DNA of 64,000 nt from Exophiala sp. HKRS030 (lineage: Eukaryota > Ascomycota > Eurotiomycetes > Chaetothyriales > Herpotrichiellaceae). Positions within the stretch are counted from its first letter, which is position 1. The number at the start of each line of letters is the position of its first letter. Location of the stretch: positions 3,100,001 through 3,164,000 of the forward strand of contig JAHWDD010000008.1 of the NCBI GenBank assembly GCA_023897205.1, in the 5' to 3' direction. The notes under the pieces are model-generated. The model did no database searches and had not been told where the DNA came from. It saw only the letters and a list, made by a program, of their open reading frames with translations. This document shows positions 9,513-21,182 of this stretch, piece by piece. The position numbers were made by a program, and so were the translations under genes.

Positions 9513-11549
9513 TCATCGTTGAGCCATCTTTGCTCTCTTCCTCGCACCACTCATAGGTTTCCGAGGGCGAGCGGCGCGTACCTCCTTGCGAGGTTTCCCC
9601 ATGTTCCACATTTGCCAGACATCCAGACACTCCCTTTGTCCAACAAATTTGCCTTCGGGGGTGAAAACCTCAACTTGAGGATATCCGGGGCTGCCTGATG
9701 CATTACCGTCTGAGATCGAAGCACTGAAAGGGACAAATCCGGTGGATCCGATAGACAAATCCTCAGAAGTAGGGACATCTTTTTCACCCACGGCCTCTTC
9801 GGTGACTTCTTTCTCTAGTGGAGGTGTAGGAGAAAGAGCCCGTTGCTTTTTTCTAACCTGACAGACTAGCTCAACCCACCCAACGCCTTCGATGAGGATA
9901 TCTGTGGCGTACACCTGGAAGGGCAATTTCCCTGGGTCTACACCTGCTCTGATAACGGCACCGGCTCTTGATTTCGTTACATTCGTCTTGAGCTTGAATC
10001 TGCCGGCCGACGCCATGTGAGTTCCAGCGTCCTCTGCCAGGATAGACTCGATTCCACTCTCACGTTCCTGTTGCTGTGCACCGAGCGCCTTTTCGGTGGC
10101 CGTGACATGCGATTTCAGTGGAACGAATGCGTAAGCCATCATGATCATACTGGGGTCATTTTCGTCCAGAAGGGGTGTTATGCGGACCAAGCCACCTCCG
10201 AGCAGGAGAGATTGGCCAGGTTTGATGTTGTGTTGGGTGACTGTCGGTCGATGAGTCATGACCAAATCCAACTTGTCTTCTGCTTTCACATACTTATCAA
10301 GGGCGCTGCGTTCTAAACCAGGCATGTCAATGAGTTCTCCTTTGTTGTTGCCGAAAGGAAGTCGAATAGGCGATGCTGTCGTTCCAGGCAGACTCGATAC
10401 AATAGGCATGGCCGGGAATGGCACTTCTGGTTGAGGCGGAGGCAAAAGGCTATCAACTGATAAGAATTCGTTTGCCTTTGCATCTTGCTGTCGACGCAAT
10501 TCTTCATGGACGGAAGCCTGACTAGACGAGCCTTTCGGAAATAAAACTTCAAAGAGATTGGATTTCCCAACATTGAACTTTCCAACAAGCCAGTTCCCAC
10601 CTCCTCTTTGCCAGATGCTCTCCTTGATGTCCTTGGTCCACCATCCTCGTTTTGCAGAGACGAGGTGGACATTCCCAAGCCTCAAGTTTTGACCTGCACG
10701 GCCCAAAGCAGTTCGGAGGATGGCAATGAACCTGGGCATCATTCGGTCTACCATGTCTTTTGAAGGTCCCAATAGATCTGATCGGGTGATGATAAACGAC
10801 AACGAAGGCTTGGAAGAGAACGAATGTTGTGATCGACGGTTCTGGCTTCTAGGTTTGGCCAGGGATAGCTCCTTGTAGATTGAAGGTATGCAAGACATTG
10901 GAAAATCTGCCACATCCATGACATGGTAGACATGGTTTTTGGAAAAAGGGGATTCAGCAATCGAGTCTGCGATGCTCTCAATTGAAGGGTGTGCAATGGG
11001 CTGCCCACGAGATTCGTGGATCAATGTATGGCATCGGTCGCATATTGGAAGCGGTATAGGATTTTGTATTTCTGGTGTCTCTTCTGCATCTCGCTCTCGA
11101 ATCACATCCTGACCACTCGTCTCAATCGCTCCAACTGTTTCTGTGCCATTGTCTCCATCACTAGACAGCCCTATGCGCGGAGAATCTCGCAAATATGTCT
11201 TCACAGCTTTCCTCGAGCGCGAGTAGTAGCCCGCCTCTCCAGGTTCGATGTCTTGTGTCAAGGCACCGCAGCCCGGGCATGAGACTGGAAGCCTCCTCGA
11301 GGTAAGGATGGCATTGTTCGGCGGTGTGGAGTGCGACGCCGCAGCATTTGAAGATGTCGTCGCTAAGTTCTCAGGTACGGTGTCAACGAAGGATGCATTC
11401 GTAGAGTCGCTGGACTCAGTCACCAGAGCACGAACGCAGGTGGGAAGATATGTGCGCAAAAAAGTCCTTTGAACTGGACGAGCAGTTCTCCCCAGTAAAA
11501 GAGGTCGACCGAGTCTACATGTAGCTCGCATGAAAGGGACAGGTTGCAT
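9513..11549 (-). CDS. GEP3: Gep3/YqeH-like circularly permuted mitochondrial GTPase
   Basis: Single exon, 678 residues. The N-terminus is rich in Arg, Leu and Thr without acidic residues (1-40), consistent with a mitochondrial presequence. A zinc-finger pair follows (CPGC at 91-94, CDRC at 170-173). The GTPase motifs are in permuted order: G4 TRSD (255-258), G5 SAK (298-300), G1 GKFNVGKSN (323-331), G2 PGTT (388-391), G3 DMPG (408-411). This order defines the YqeH/YlqF class. Yeast Gep3 belongs to this class and acts in mitochondrial small-subunit ribosome biogenesis. The C-terminal region ends in a basic tail (KPMSGARKRAKMAQR). The gene looks intact and housekeeping. Confidence 0.88.
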   Translation of the reverse strand: MQPVPFMRATCRLGRPLLLGRTARPVQRTFLRTYLPTCVRALVTESSDSTNASFVDTVPENLATTSSNAAASHSTPPNNAILTSRRLPVSCPGCGALTQDIEPGEAGYYSRSRKAVKTYLRDSPRIGLSSDGDNGTETVGAIETSGQDVIRERDAEETPEIQNPIPLPICDRCHTLIHESRGQPIAHPSIESIADSIAESPFSKNHVYHVMDVADFPMSCIPSIYKELSLAKPRSQNRRSQHSFSSKPSLSFIITRSDLLGPSKDMVDRMMPRFIAILRTALGRAGQNLRLGNVHLVSAKRGWWTKDIKESIWQRGGGNWLVGKFNVGKSNLFEVLFPKGSSSQASVHEELRRQQDAKANEFLSVDSLLPPPQPEVPFPAMPIVSSLPGTTASPIRLPFGNNKGELIDMPGLERSALDKYVKAEDKLDLVMTHRPTVTQHNIKPGQSLLLGGGLVRITPLLDENDPSMIMMAYAFVPLKSHVTATEKALGAQQQERESGIESILAEDAGTHMASAGRFKLKTNVTKSRAGAVIRAGVDPGKLPFQVYATDILIEGVGWVELVCQVRKKQRALSPTPPLEKEVTEEAVGEKDVPTSEDLSIGSTGFVPFSASISDGNASGSPGYPQVEVFTPEGKFVGQRECLDVWQMWNMGKPRKEVRAARPRKPMSGARKRAKMAQR

Positions 11550-12696
11550 GGACCAGCGTGCTCACGTAGGAGTCTGATATCGGGATGTGTAGACAATAGT
11601 TGCGGAGGTTGTCAACACAGCATGTGAAAAAGAAGAAAATATAGAGCGTGATACCCGGTTTTGTAGTTGTTTGTAAAGACTATGGCTTTTGGGCGAGTTT
11701 CTCTGTAGCCACAGCAAAAGACGGGTATATGGATTTTGACTGACAAAAGAATTGAAAATCATCAAATGGCCTCACGCGTTGCATATTGTATCTGACCAAC
11801 TTCACTTCTTCTCAACACCTCTTCACCTACCAATAATCGTCCCGAAATCTGCCAAAAAAAAGGACAAAAAGTTTGGAGAGTTGAAGCCCGGACTGGTGCT
11901 TCTCTTTTACTTATTCCGACTATGATCACTGCCATCCCCTCCATACCTTGGTCAAGGGATGTTTATCCAGTGATCATGGAAACCCGCTGACTCCCAGTCT
12001 AATCCACTAAGCTGGTTTCCAAGAATAAGCCCCCCTCCGAACCATTGGGCCAAAGTGGCGGTTCGACGTGGTGAGTCTTTAATAGTGGCCATCAAGGCGT
12101 ACTTTGTTGAGGAAAAGTTCACTGGAATAAATATATGTAGGGTACATTTCACGGTATGGATCACTAAGTGAATATATACTTAGTACGTGCAAGTCAGGCA
12201 AGTATCCCATTCACCAGTATCAACACTACAACAAAGCACATTAGTTTGCAAGTGATCTGCTCCCACGGAGGCCCATCGCATTGTTCCTGAGATCTGGTGT
12301 CGAAATCTCGTGTACCACTGGAAGGTATCAGGTACAAAGGCTGCTCAGCGGAGTAGGCCATGGAGGAACTAAAAGACGTACGGCTAGAACTTCTTGCTCG
12401 TTCTCTCATTCCATACCCCGGACGTCAAGGTTGGTCATATCTCCAAGCCTTCGACTTCTCTCCGGCCCGAAACTTGTTCCCCGCAAGTCTGGAGTGGCCC
12501 GCATCCAATCGCCGGACTGCCGCGTTCCGTTCTTGTCCAGAGAGAATAGACCCATGTTCGGAACAAACAATTCCCCAGAACAGCGGAGAAAAGGTCATGA
12601 TATACTCAGCTATGCAAAACATCCATTTACGGCTCAGAATGTCGAAAGAAAGAGTTGAATGTGTTCTTGTGAGCACTTGTACATACCGCCTGCACC
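11550..12696. other. divergent intergenic region
   Basis: Lies between the leftward GTPase gene and the rightward alcohol dehydrogenase and should contain both promoters. A GAATAAATATATGTAG stretch near 12124 is AT-rich. No gene or clear element is recognised. Confidence 0.5.
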
Positions 12697-13989
12697 ATGG
12701 ATTCGCTTCCCACGAAGAACATTCCAACAAAAGCACTTGTTGTTGAAAAGCCAGGTGCACCTTTCGTACTTGAAGATGTGATACTGGACGAGGTCAGACC
12801 ACAAGAGCTGCTTGTTGAGATCAAGTATGCTGGTGTTTGCCACACTGTGAGCTTTTATACCTCCTTGGTTGTGTCGATCACGATTGACTTCTTTACAGGA
12901 CATCGTTGTCCAAGAGGGCAAGATGCCGATTGGTTCATTTCCCGCTGTACTTGGACACGAAGGAGCGGGCGTCATCCTCAGATTGGGTGACGGGCTGAAG
13001 GAGTCGGGTCTTGTTGCTGGTGATCGAGTTATGCTAGGCTACTGCTCGTGTATGGAGTGTCCGGCCTGCAATGAAGGTCGGAAAGGAGCTTGCAATAACA
13101 TAGCAATGGTCAACTTTGCAGGAGCACGAGGACCGGAAGATTCGCCTCTCCGCCTCGCCAATGGAACATCGATCCGGGGAGCCTTCTTCGGTCAATCCTC
13201 CTTCAGCAAGTTGGCAATCGTTGACTATCGAGCAGTGGTCAAGTATGACGGGCCTGTTGAAGATCTTTCTTTTCTAGCACCACTGGGTTGTGGGTATATG
13301 ACGGGTGCAGCTACAGTGTTGAACGTCCTGCAACCAAAGCCATCCCAGACCGTCGCAATATTTGGTCTTGGAGCTGTTGGACTTTGTGCATTGATGGCAG
13401 CCAAAAGCGTTCCTGTTGCTGAGATCATTGCTGTCGACATCCTTGACTCGAGGCTAGAGATGGCGACTAAATTTGGTGCGACGAAGACGATAAATGGGAA
13501 ACAACATGAGAGTATCGAAGCTGCTATTCGGGAAGTGTCACAAGCCGGCGTCGATTATATCGTTGACACTACTGGCCTAACCAAGATGATCAATGAAGGT
13601 ATCAAGGCTTTGGGCCACGGTGGGACTTTTGCTGTGGTTGGCACTCCTCGTCCAGGGGAATTGGCCGAATTTGATGCTTTGGACATGCTGGTGCACTGCA
13701 AGAAAATCATTGGCATCACTGGTGGTTATTGTGATCCTCAGGCCGTGAGTTGCTCTTTTGGTAGTGCTCCGGCACTTGCTGACCTTCAAAAGTTCATCCC
13801 TCGACTGGTACAAATGTTTCGTTCGGGCAAATTCCCCATTGACACTTTATCCAAGACATATCCACCTACCGAGATTGAGCAGGCGATGCAAGATATGAAG
13901 TCGGGCAAGGTATGATGATCCCAATCTCCTGATTCTCCGAATGTCGACTCATCTGGTCCTAGGTTATCAAACCCATACTATCTTGGTAG
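12697..13989 (+). CDS. zinc-dependent alcohol dehydrogenase (aryl-alcohol type)
   Basis: Exons 12697-12846, 12899-13744, 13793-13909 and 13963-13989. Intron 1 separates the catalytic YAGVCHT from DIVVQEG. GHEGAG supplies the conserved His-Glu. CMECPACNEGRKGAC gives the four structural-zinc cysteines. The NAD site is IFGLGAVGLCALMA with Asp at the end of beta-2 (AVDILD). The last intron leads to a nine-codon exon ending KPILSW, the usual family end. An internal 48-base segment (13745-13792) has GTGAGT and AAG ends and stays in frame. Removing it restores the family-like DPQAFIPRL, so I treat it as an intron, although retention would also give a protein. The family oxidises benzyl or cinnamyl-type alcohols. 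Its position beside aromatic-metabolism genes fits, but the substrate is inferred. Confidence 0.85.
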
Positions 13990-14770
13990 CAAGATTTGAG
14001 GGTCAATTTCGGTAGAGTCAATGGACACTAATATCAACAAAGCTCTTGACGCTGCAAGATCCTATCTATACTGTGGTTTCAATCTCAAGTTGCTTCATTT
14101 TGTGATAAATTACACTTACAATGGGAGCACAATACGCCCACTCAAGCCGAACATTGCAGGCATAGAATCGATATTTTCGACATCCGACGATTGCTTCGAA
14201 GCTCTCAATGAAACACTCTCACCAATGATCTAGCTAATTTCTCGACATTTAGAGATGCATCTCATGCACGGACGGTTAGTTTAGGCCTAACTCAACTCCT
14301 GGCCATCACAACCGTTGAGCGAGATGAGGCTGCTCGCTGGGTGGTAAGATACGTGACCAAAGCACCTGAGTATCTGCATTATCTTCGACACAACTTATGT
14401 GGCGGATCCCTATGTACCGGCAAAGCAAGTCGTTTGAATTGAAGTATTTGGAATGGTGTCTGTGCCGACCTGCTAAGCCTCCCGGTGCCCCTGATCTCAA
14501 GACTTTGCAATGCTTACTCGAAGCAAGACGACACCAACTCACATCCGTGTCCACAACAATACTCCGGAATGCAAATTGTATCAGTCCCTGTGGCCAATAT
14601 CTCTGCACGAAGAGACCAGCGAGTTCGTCCGAGCCAATCACCAGTACCGGAACCGGGTACCGAACAAACAAACCAAGCCTTATGTTGAGCCACATGGACA
14701 TCAAGCTCTCCTATTACGCCATATTTAATCATGGACAAGGCTAATGGCGTAATCGCTAAGCGTACCATGT

Positions 14771-14794
14771 ACAATTACAATTACAATTACAATT
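14771..14794. repeat. (ACAATT)4 hexanucleotide repeat
   Basis: Four perfect ACAATT units about 200 bases before the transporter start codon. Confidence 0.9.
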
Positions 14795-14909
14795 TCTGCG
14801 TCCGTATGTCGATGGAAGCCTGGACCTGGGGGTTTTGGGGGCTGGCGGAGAACCCACGATTGACACGACATATCTTACTTACCCCGGCTTCTCCGTGGGA
14901 GGTCTTTGA

Positions 14910-14915
14910 TATAAA
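14910..14915 (+). promoter_or_regulatory. TATA-like element of the MFS transporter
   Basis: TATAAA 74-79 bases upstream of the transporter ATG. Evidence is by pattern only. Confidence 0.35.
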
Positions 14916-14988
14916 GACAAGATATCACAGGGGATGGCTGCATGTCGCTGTCAAGTAAGCAGAGAGATAAGTGGAAGTCAAGAACAGA

Positions 14989-16984
14989 ATGGAAGAAGAA
15001 ACAGCTACTCGTACTGTCACGACACCGCCAGAGGAAGAGGAGGTTTTGGACTGGAAGCCCTTCAAGACTTCGTTTCTCCTTTTAGTATGCTCACCCTCAT
15101 TGTGCAAGAGGAAATCAATGACCGACTGACTCTCCAACTAGGCACTATGCAGCCAATACTTTTGTCAGTTGCTCTTCATCGTCGGCTCAGGCGTTTATCC
15201 CCGTGATATCGCGGCAGTGGTGGGTGGAGAATCCATTGCTTCATGGCCAGCATCATCTATTGTCATCCTTACGGCTGCTTTTGCACCTCCAGTCGCACAA
15301 GCTGCTGACTACTGGGTAAGTCCCTTCCTCAACCGTGTGGACAGTGCGATCCTCATAACATCCCCATGAGTCCTCTTGCGCTGACAAACGATGCAGGGCC
15401 GAAAATGGCTTCTGGTCATTCCAACGTCTTTTGGTTTGATTGGTAGTATAGTTGTTGCAACAGCCCAATCAATGCAAGTGGCCATCGTGGGATTTGTGCT
15501 CGGCGGCGTGTCGTTCGGTGCTCAACCTCTCGTCCACGCGGTTTGCTCGGAGATCATCCCTCGCAAGTATCGGTCCTACGCACAGTCATGCATCAACAGT
15601 TCGATAGCACTGGGCGCAATCACGAGTCTCACAGTCGGAGGTGCACTGACGAACCACCATCCGGCCGGGTTCCGCACTTATTGGTACATCTGTGCCGGGG
15701 TGTATGCCTTTTCCACCATCATCATGGCGGTTCTGTACAACCCACCCCCTCGAGATCTCCAGCTGTCGATGACGTTGAAGCAAAAACTCCGCGCCTTAGA
15801 CTGGACCGGGTATGTCTTGTTCGACGCCGGTTTGGTTTTGTTTTGTTTGGGGTTGTCGTACTCCCAAAACCCATTCGGCTGGACCAATGCACACATCCTG
15901 GCGCCATTTCTACTGGGTTCCGCCATATTGATCGTTTTGATCATATACGAGACCAAATTTAAAAAGGACGGATTGTTCCACCACGGTCTGTTCGGTCATC
16001 GAAATTTCCCTCTCGCCCTGGCCGGTGTCACGATCGAAGGGTTCGCGTTCATGGCCGCAAACGTCTACTTCCCTTACGAGATGGAGACGGTGGTAAGTGG
16101 CATATCGACGTTTCGGGTTCTCATAGCCTACGCCGTTGGGTTTGTCACGCTCTTCGCCGTCTCGACGACCGTGGGCATCTACATTCACAAGACGAGGACG
16201 GTACGAGGTCCGGCCATGGCTTCGTTCGTCGGATTCCTAATCTTCTTTGTCCTGATGGCCACGAACAAGGCGTCTACCCCCGAAGCCCACTTTTGGGGAT
16301 TCATCACCTTTTATGGCGCCGGCTTGGGGACGTGTCTGATCACCTTGGTCACCGCGGCGCAACTGTCGACCCCACCCGAACTCATTTCTATCACATCTGG
16401 TCTGCTGGGTTCACTGAGGAGCGTGGGCGGCGCCATCGCGGTGGCCATCCAGAATGCCATCTTCAACCACGGATTGACCTCGAACCTCGTCCCCAAGGTC
16501 ACCGCGGCAGTCGAGCCGTTGGGTTTGACCGGCGACACGATCGGTCCCTTGATCGGTGACCTTACCGGTGGACAGGCGGAAGCGGCAGCCAAACTACCCG
16601 GAGTCACTCCCGAGATCCTGGAGGCAGCAAGCCTGGCGGTTACAAAGGCCTTCGTGATTGGTTTTAGGGATGTCTTCATTTGTACGGCTGCTTTTGCATT
16701 CTTGGGTCTCGTCTGTAAGTGTTCCAGACCCTATCTCGTGGTTTTGACAAAATGCACAGCGGAAACTACTTGGAGAAACTATCCTAATTGTTCTGATGTC
16801 ATTTTTAGTATCGGCTTTCATTCGAAACCCAACCGAAGAATTTAACGCCCATATCGACGCTCCACTCGAGAAGATTCCAGTCAGACTTGGTGATGTCGAG
16901 AAGAATGACGCCGGGGAGAACAGTAAGCTGCATCACAGTGAGGAGGCTGAAAACCCGAAACCAGAGAATGTGCTAGTGGAGTGA
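14989..16984 (+). CDS. MFS transporter, TRI12/DHA-type efflux pump
   Basis: Four exons (14989-15084, 15142-15315, 15397-16714, 16809-16984) give 587 residues. The start MEEETATRTVTTPPEEEE yields an acidic cytosolic N-terminus. About 14 hydrophobic segments follow, as in the TRI12/siderophore-transporter branch of fungal drug:H+ antiporters. The loop DYWGRKWLLVIPTSFG is the motif-A region with its Gly-Arg-Lys core, split by intron 2. The C-terminal tail after the last membrane segment is hydrophilic (HHSEEAENPKPENVLVE). The family exports toxic or aromatic metabolites, or transports siderophores. Its neighbour is a convergent P450 only 16 bases from its stop, which suggests a shared pathway. 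The cargo is unknown. Confidence 0.88.
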
Positions 16985-17000
16985 TGTACTACCGGCCAAT

Positions 17001-18983
17001 TCAGAAAATGGCAGTCTTCTCGTAATCGGGAAACACGTTGGCCTTTGCGTCGTCGTGTTCTTTGAGGATGGTTTTCCTCTTGGCTGGAGATCTCACGGTC
17101 AACTTGACCGGGAACTCGTACGCACAGGCGGTGAGACCTTCTCGGTAACCGGTGACCATGCTGGTGTCTGGCTCGATGGGTTTACCAGTCTTGGGGTCGG
17201 TTGCTTTTTCAATGTTGAATGCCCATAGGATCTTGGAAATTGCGTGGAACAAGTTTCGATCGGCGAGATGGATACCGGGACATAGACGTCTTCCGTTGCC
17301 TTGGAGTAGTGAATATGTTAGGGAAATAGAGCTAGAGATTGGGGAGCATGTGTCTGCAACAAAACTCACCATAACCGTAATGATCTCGATTCTCATAATC
17401 GGCAGAATTTGCATACTCGGATGCCAGAAGAGTTCTACCTTTGTAGTGATCCGGGTCGAAGACGTCGTGATTTGGGAATTTGGATTCATCATGATGGAGA
17501 CCCCAGACATTGAGGAAGATTGTTGTGCCTTTGGGGATGAGTTTACCATCTACCCATTCATCTGGACATAGTGTCAGTATTTGGTTCTCGAGTGGTCTCG
17601 TGTGAAAATACCTTCAGACAAAGCGTGTGGTACAGAAAGAGGAGCGACCGGCCTCCATCTATGACTTTCCTTGACGATTGCAGCCACGTAAGGCAGGCTC
17701 TCGTAATCCGACCAATTGGGAACGCGGTCGTCTCCCACCACGGCGTCGATTTCGGCTTGGGCTTTTTTGACGATGTGCGGGTTCGTCACCATGGCCTGCA
17801 TGAATGAAGACAAGACGGAGGCAGAAGTGTCGGATCCGCCCTTGATGGTGACGCCGGACAATAGAGTGATTTGGTGAGTGGTGAGACCGGTCTTTTCTTG
17901 TTGGTCCAGCAATCGGTCGACGACGGTGGGCATGGGGCCCATGGCTTCACGTCTCTTCTCGACCGTCTCGCGGAGTTTGTTGTACAGGGCGTGCATCTCG
18001 TCGTGGACCACGGTGGCCCGGGTGACCCAGTTGCCCAAGAATCGTTCGGGGATCAGTTTGAGAAAAGGGAAGATGTCGACGGGTGGGGTGGCACCGAATT
18101 CGTTGATCCGAGCCCATTTTTCGAGAAGCGCGTTGAGGCGGATGATGTAGGTTGAATCGATGGACGGGGAGCGAATGCCGTAAACTGGAGACGCAGTATC
18201 AAAGAGTGTTAGACCCATAATTCTCGGACCGATAGGATGGCATCACACGGCGTTCGCGCCAGAAGCAACGGAGGTAAACATTGCCAGGATAACACATACC
18301 GATACTGGTGATGACACTGTTACTGAATCTCTTGAGATGTCTCAGCCAGTCGTCGGGAGACTTGAGCATGTCGTGAAGCATCTGCACGGACTCGGCCTGT
18401 TGGATCTTGTGGTGGTCATTCTCGCACATCTTCTCTGTGAGGTCCTGGTGGATCAGTTTTCTCATCAACCTCCACGCGGGAGTGTTGTTCATCCATAACA
18501 AATGATCCCCTTCGGTGATGATGTGCTGGCTGACTTCGTTGGTCGGACGCTCGCTGGAGATGGCGCTCCTCTTGTCCAAGAGTTGTTTGACGATTCTACG
18601 GTCCGACAGAACAACCGCCGTGGCCGGACCGAGTTTGAGCGTGTACATGCCTCCATATTTTTTGGCCCATTCTGTGAATCTTTGAAACGGAGTGAGTCGA
18701 GGATCTGGTGTGGCACAAGAGGAAGGGGAACTCAAGACGTCGCCACGAGCGATAACTTACTGTAGATAGACTTTTTGCTTGGGTAGTTGATGTAGATTGC
18801 CAATGATGGGTAGTGTTGGAGGACCTATCCAGGATATATGTGTGAGCAGCCATTTTGTAGTAGAGTTCTGTCTCTTCACATACCATCTGGCATGTTACGA
18901 CCTCTTCTACCCACAAAGAGCAATACGTAGAGAATCAAGCCCGCAGCGAGGACTGCGCTCGCTTGAAAGACGTGGAGAGCCAT
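17001..18983 (-). CDS. cytochrome P450 monooxygenase
   Basis: Six exons (18884-18983, 18761-18824, 18300-18679, 17612-18184, 17370-17561, 17001-17299) give 535 residues in consistent phase. An N-terminal membrane anchor (about 6-25) is followed by the proline hinge GPPTLPIIGNLHQLPKQ. The I-helix motif is GGSDTSAS. The K-helix ExxR is ESHR (KESHRWRP). The haem loop YGNGRRLCPG contains the axial cysteine, and Tyr replaces the usual leading Phe. The overall pattern is like the fungal CYP group annotated as O-methylsterigmatocystin oxidoreductase-like, but the substrate is open. The gene is microsomal and needs P450 reductase. It is convergent with the MFS transporter and lies beside a cupin and an extradiol dioxygenase, suggesting hydroxylation of an aromatic compound. 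Confidence 0.9.
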
Positions 18984-19964
18984 GGTTGTTGGGACTTTGT
19001 ACAGAGAGAGTATGATAGAGATTTGGTCCCTAAGACACTGGCTTGAAGGAGTATGTATAGGACAGCCAGATGATGGACACACGCATGCTTCTCCAATGAC
19101 TCGTCATAGGTTGGTCAGTATTTAATGGATTTATCTCGATTTGTCGTCCTTGACCTTTGAGCTTGAAATCATCAAACCCCAGGGCGAAACCCCAGTCGAT
19201 CCCTGGGCTGTTTCTTTGCCCGACCGTGCGACGTGGCAATCCAAATAGCCGTTGATCTATGGAGGGCGTAATAGCCTGGTCTTGGTAGTAGGACCTTCCT
19301 TATCCACTCGAGGTAAAGTAGCTAAGCATGGAGCCGTGACGGGATTCAGGGTGCGCTCAGGCTGAACCTCAGGCTCAGAGGTTGTGCCCCTCACTTTGGA
19401 ACCCTGTTTTGGGCTGGTTAGATGTCCAAAGCCATTTCAGTGGGCTACTACTGTATCAGTAATGGGTTGCCGGGGCTTGAGAGGTCGTGGTCAACCAGTC
19501 GGATTCGATGATGTTCTCAGTAAGCAAGACAAAAGAGGCGCTGTCAATCGTTGGAAATTCTACCGTCACGTCGGTTATCGCTTACCGTAAACAGCATTGA
19601 CGCCATCACAATTTTTTTCTTTCCCCGGGCCAGTTCTTGATTGATCCCCACAATGTCGCTGCCTGTATGGAGTAAAAGAAAGGTAGTTTTCGGTACCCCA
19701 AAGGCCCACGCGAGGTGGAGACTTGGAACTAGATAACCCCTATGAGGAGACGAACATGACTTTCTCACCAGTACGGGAGTTGGAGATTCAATCATTGCTG
19801 ACGGCATTGTTTGTTCTGGTACGGGGTGACCGCGTAGTGTGTCGTTGTGTCGTTGGATAGTCAAGATACGAGTACGAAGAGTAGCAGATATTGATGAAAG
19901 CTTCACAGGTGAATTTGGATAAATCTCTGGACATTGACACGATTGTTTTGTCTGTCACCGTAGT
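18984..19964. other. intergenic region
   Basis: About 980 bases upstream of the P450 and downstream of the cupin gene, both leftward. It should hold the P450 promoter. No further gene is seen. Confidence 0.5.
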
Positions 19965-20549
19965 CTAGTCGTTACCACTTGGTGGGATTTCTCCTTCACT
20001 TCGTCCCAGATACTCCTTCAAAGGCTTTCCAGCAACTTCAACAGGCTGAGAGTCTTGCAAGATGTATACGACTCTTGTCCACTCTGTGCTACTCGGGTTC
20101 CTCCAGGCGTGATTGGTACCTCGTTGAATGCAAACATCCCCTCGTTGCAAGAGTTGTTTCTCTCCCGAATCCAGAATCAACTCGATGGATCCCTCGACGA
20201 CGATGCCGTAATCCAAACTTCGTGTGCGGTGCATCATCGACTCGAACCCGGGGGCGAAATCGACAAATCGCAACACCGTACCATTCGGGTTCACGATGCC
20301 CATTTTACCGGATGCGAGACGTTGGTCGTGTCTGACAATGTCCACGTCCTTGTTCATCGACACTGGGAATTCAGACGTGGTGAACGGCACGTTGAAAGCC
20401 ATGCCACCGCTGTCGACCGATTGCCATTTCGCCGGTCGTCGCTCTTGGATCGTGGTGTCTCCCGTGGTAGGGTTATGACCGGTGATGTAAGCCGTCAATC
20501 CGGGTAGGTCTTTGGCCAATTGACCTTCCGTGGTTGGACGTGAAGACAT
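19965..20549 (-). CDS. single-domain cupin protein
   Basis: Single exon, 194 residues from ATG MSSRPTTEGQLAKDL. An upstream in-frame ATG would add eight residues (MLHILITD); the chosen start fits paralogs better. The cupin barrel spans about 90-180. Motif 1 reads SMMHRTRSLDYGIVVEGSIE, with one of the usual histidines, and motif 2 reads GDVCIQRGTNHAWRN. The metal site is therefore incomplete compared with classical dioxygenase cupins (HxHxxxE). Small cupins like this sit in many fungal catabolic and secondary-metabolite clusters, often next to monooxygenases and dioxygenases. Its divergent partner is the extradiol dioxygenase, with a 633-base shared promoter. The reaction is unknown. Confidence 0.8.
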   Translation of the reverse strand: MSSRPTTEGQLAKDLPGLTAYITGHNPTTGDTTIQERRPAKWQSVDSGGMAFNVPFTTSEFPVSMNKDVDIVRHDQRLASGKMGIVNPNGTVLRFVDFAPGFESMMHRTRSLDYGIVVEGSIELILDSGEKQLLQRGDVCIQRGTNHAWRNPSSTEWTRVVYILQDSQPVEVAGKPLKEYLGRSEGEIPPSGND

Positions 20550-21182
20550 ATCGGTAATCAGTATATGTAACACGTATAGGTACTTGAGTCGTCGTGTTTG
20601 GTTGTTTTTATTGCGATCTTATTTTCGTAATCTCGCCGTGTCTCAACCTCGTCTTTGCAGCGTACTCTTTTCAGGCCGTCCCCAGCCTTTTATGATCCCG
20701 ATTCAGAGCCAGACCCTTGGAGAAAAATATCTCCGACTACCCTCGTCTGAGGCCAACGGAAAGAACCACGAGACCGCTTTGCAAATAACTCCGGCGGCTG
20801 ATGGACTGGGTGGCTTGCATTCGACAGATGGGTGGAGACCGAACCAGTTAACGGACCAACCTACGGAACCCCATGTTTCGTGCCACCATGGACCGGCAAT
20901 CCCTCTTCTGGCTTCGTACGACTCTCCCTTACTCCAGGATCCAGGCCAAGGAGCCTTCGCCTTTGCTTACTGTGCTCGCATTCTGGGTCTTTGAAATCTT
21001 GCGACCGAGACCGAGAGATAGTGAAGTAGTGAGTGTGGGCGTGTAAGTCTGAGTGGCGGAAAAGACGCCAACCCCAAACTATTCATATGGTCCCATACAT
21101 CTCTGCTCTGACACGGAGTACATTATCTTGAGATAAGTGACTTGACTGTCTGTATAAACGTATCTACCCGACCTGAACAACG
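20550..21182. other. divergent promoter, cupin / extradiol dioxygenase
   Basis: 633-base region between the two start codons. A TATAAA at about 21153 lies 25-30 bases before the dioxygenase ATG, and a CGGAGTA element sits near 21115. Long open frames on the plus strand here have no family resemblance. Confidence 0.45.

Larger units (their letters stand above)
13990..14988. other. intergenic region with possible decayed coding remnants
   Basis: 1 kb between two rightward genes. Protein-like stretches occur in different frames at about 14021-14233, 14235-14440 and 14510-14728, but none joins into an intact gene (see findings). A fourfold ACAATT repeat lies at 14771-14794 and a TATAAA at 14910. 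Confidence 0.4.

Noticed and set aside
20530..20994. 154-residue open frame in the cupin/dioxygenase promoter
   Set aside because: It partly overlaps the 5' end of the cupin gene on the other strand, has no recognisable fold and irregular composition.
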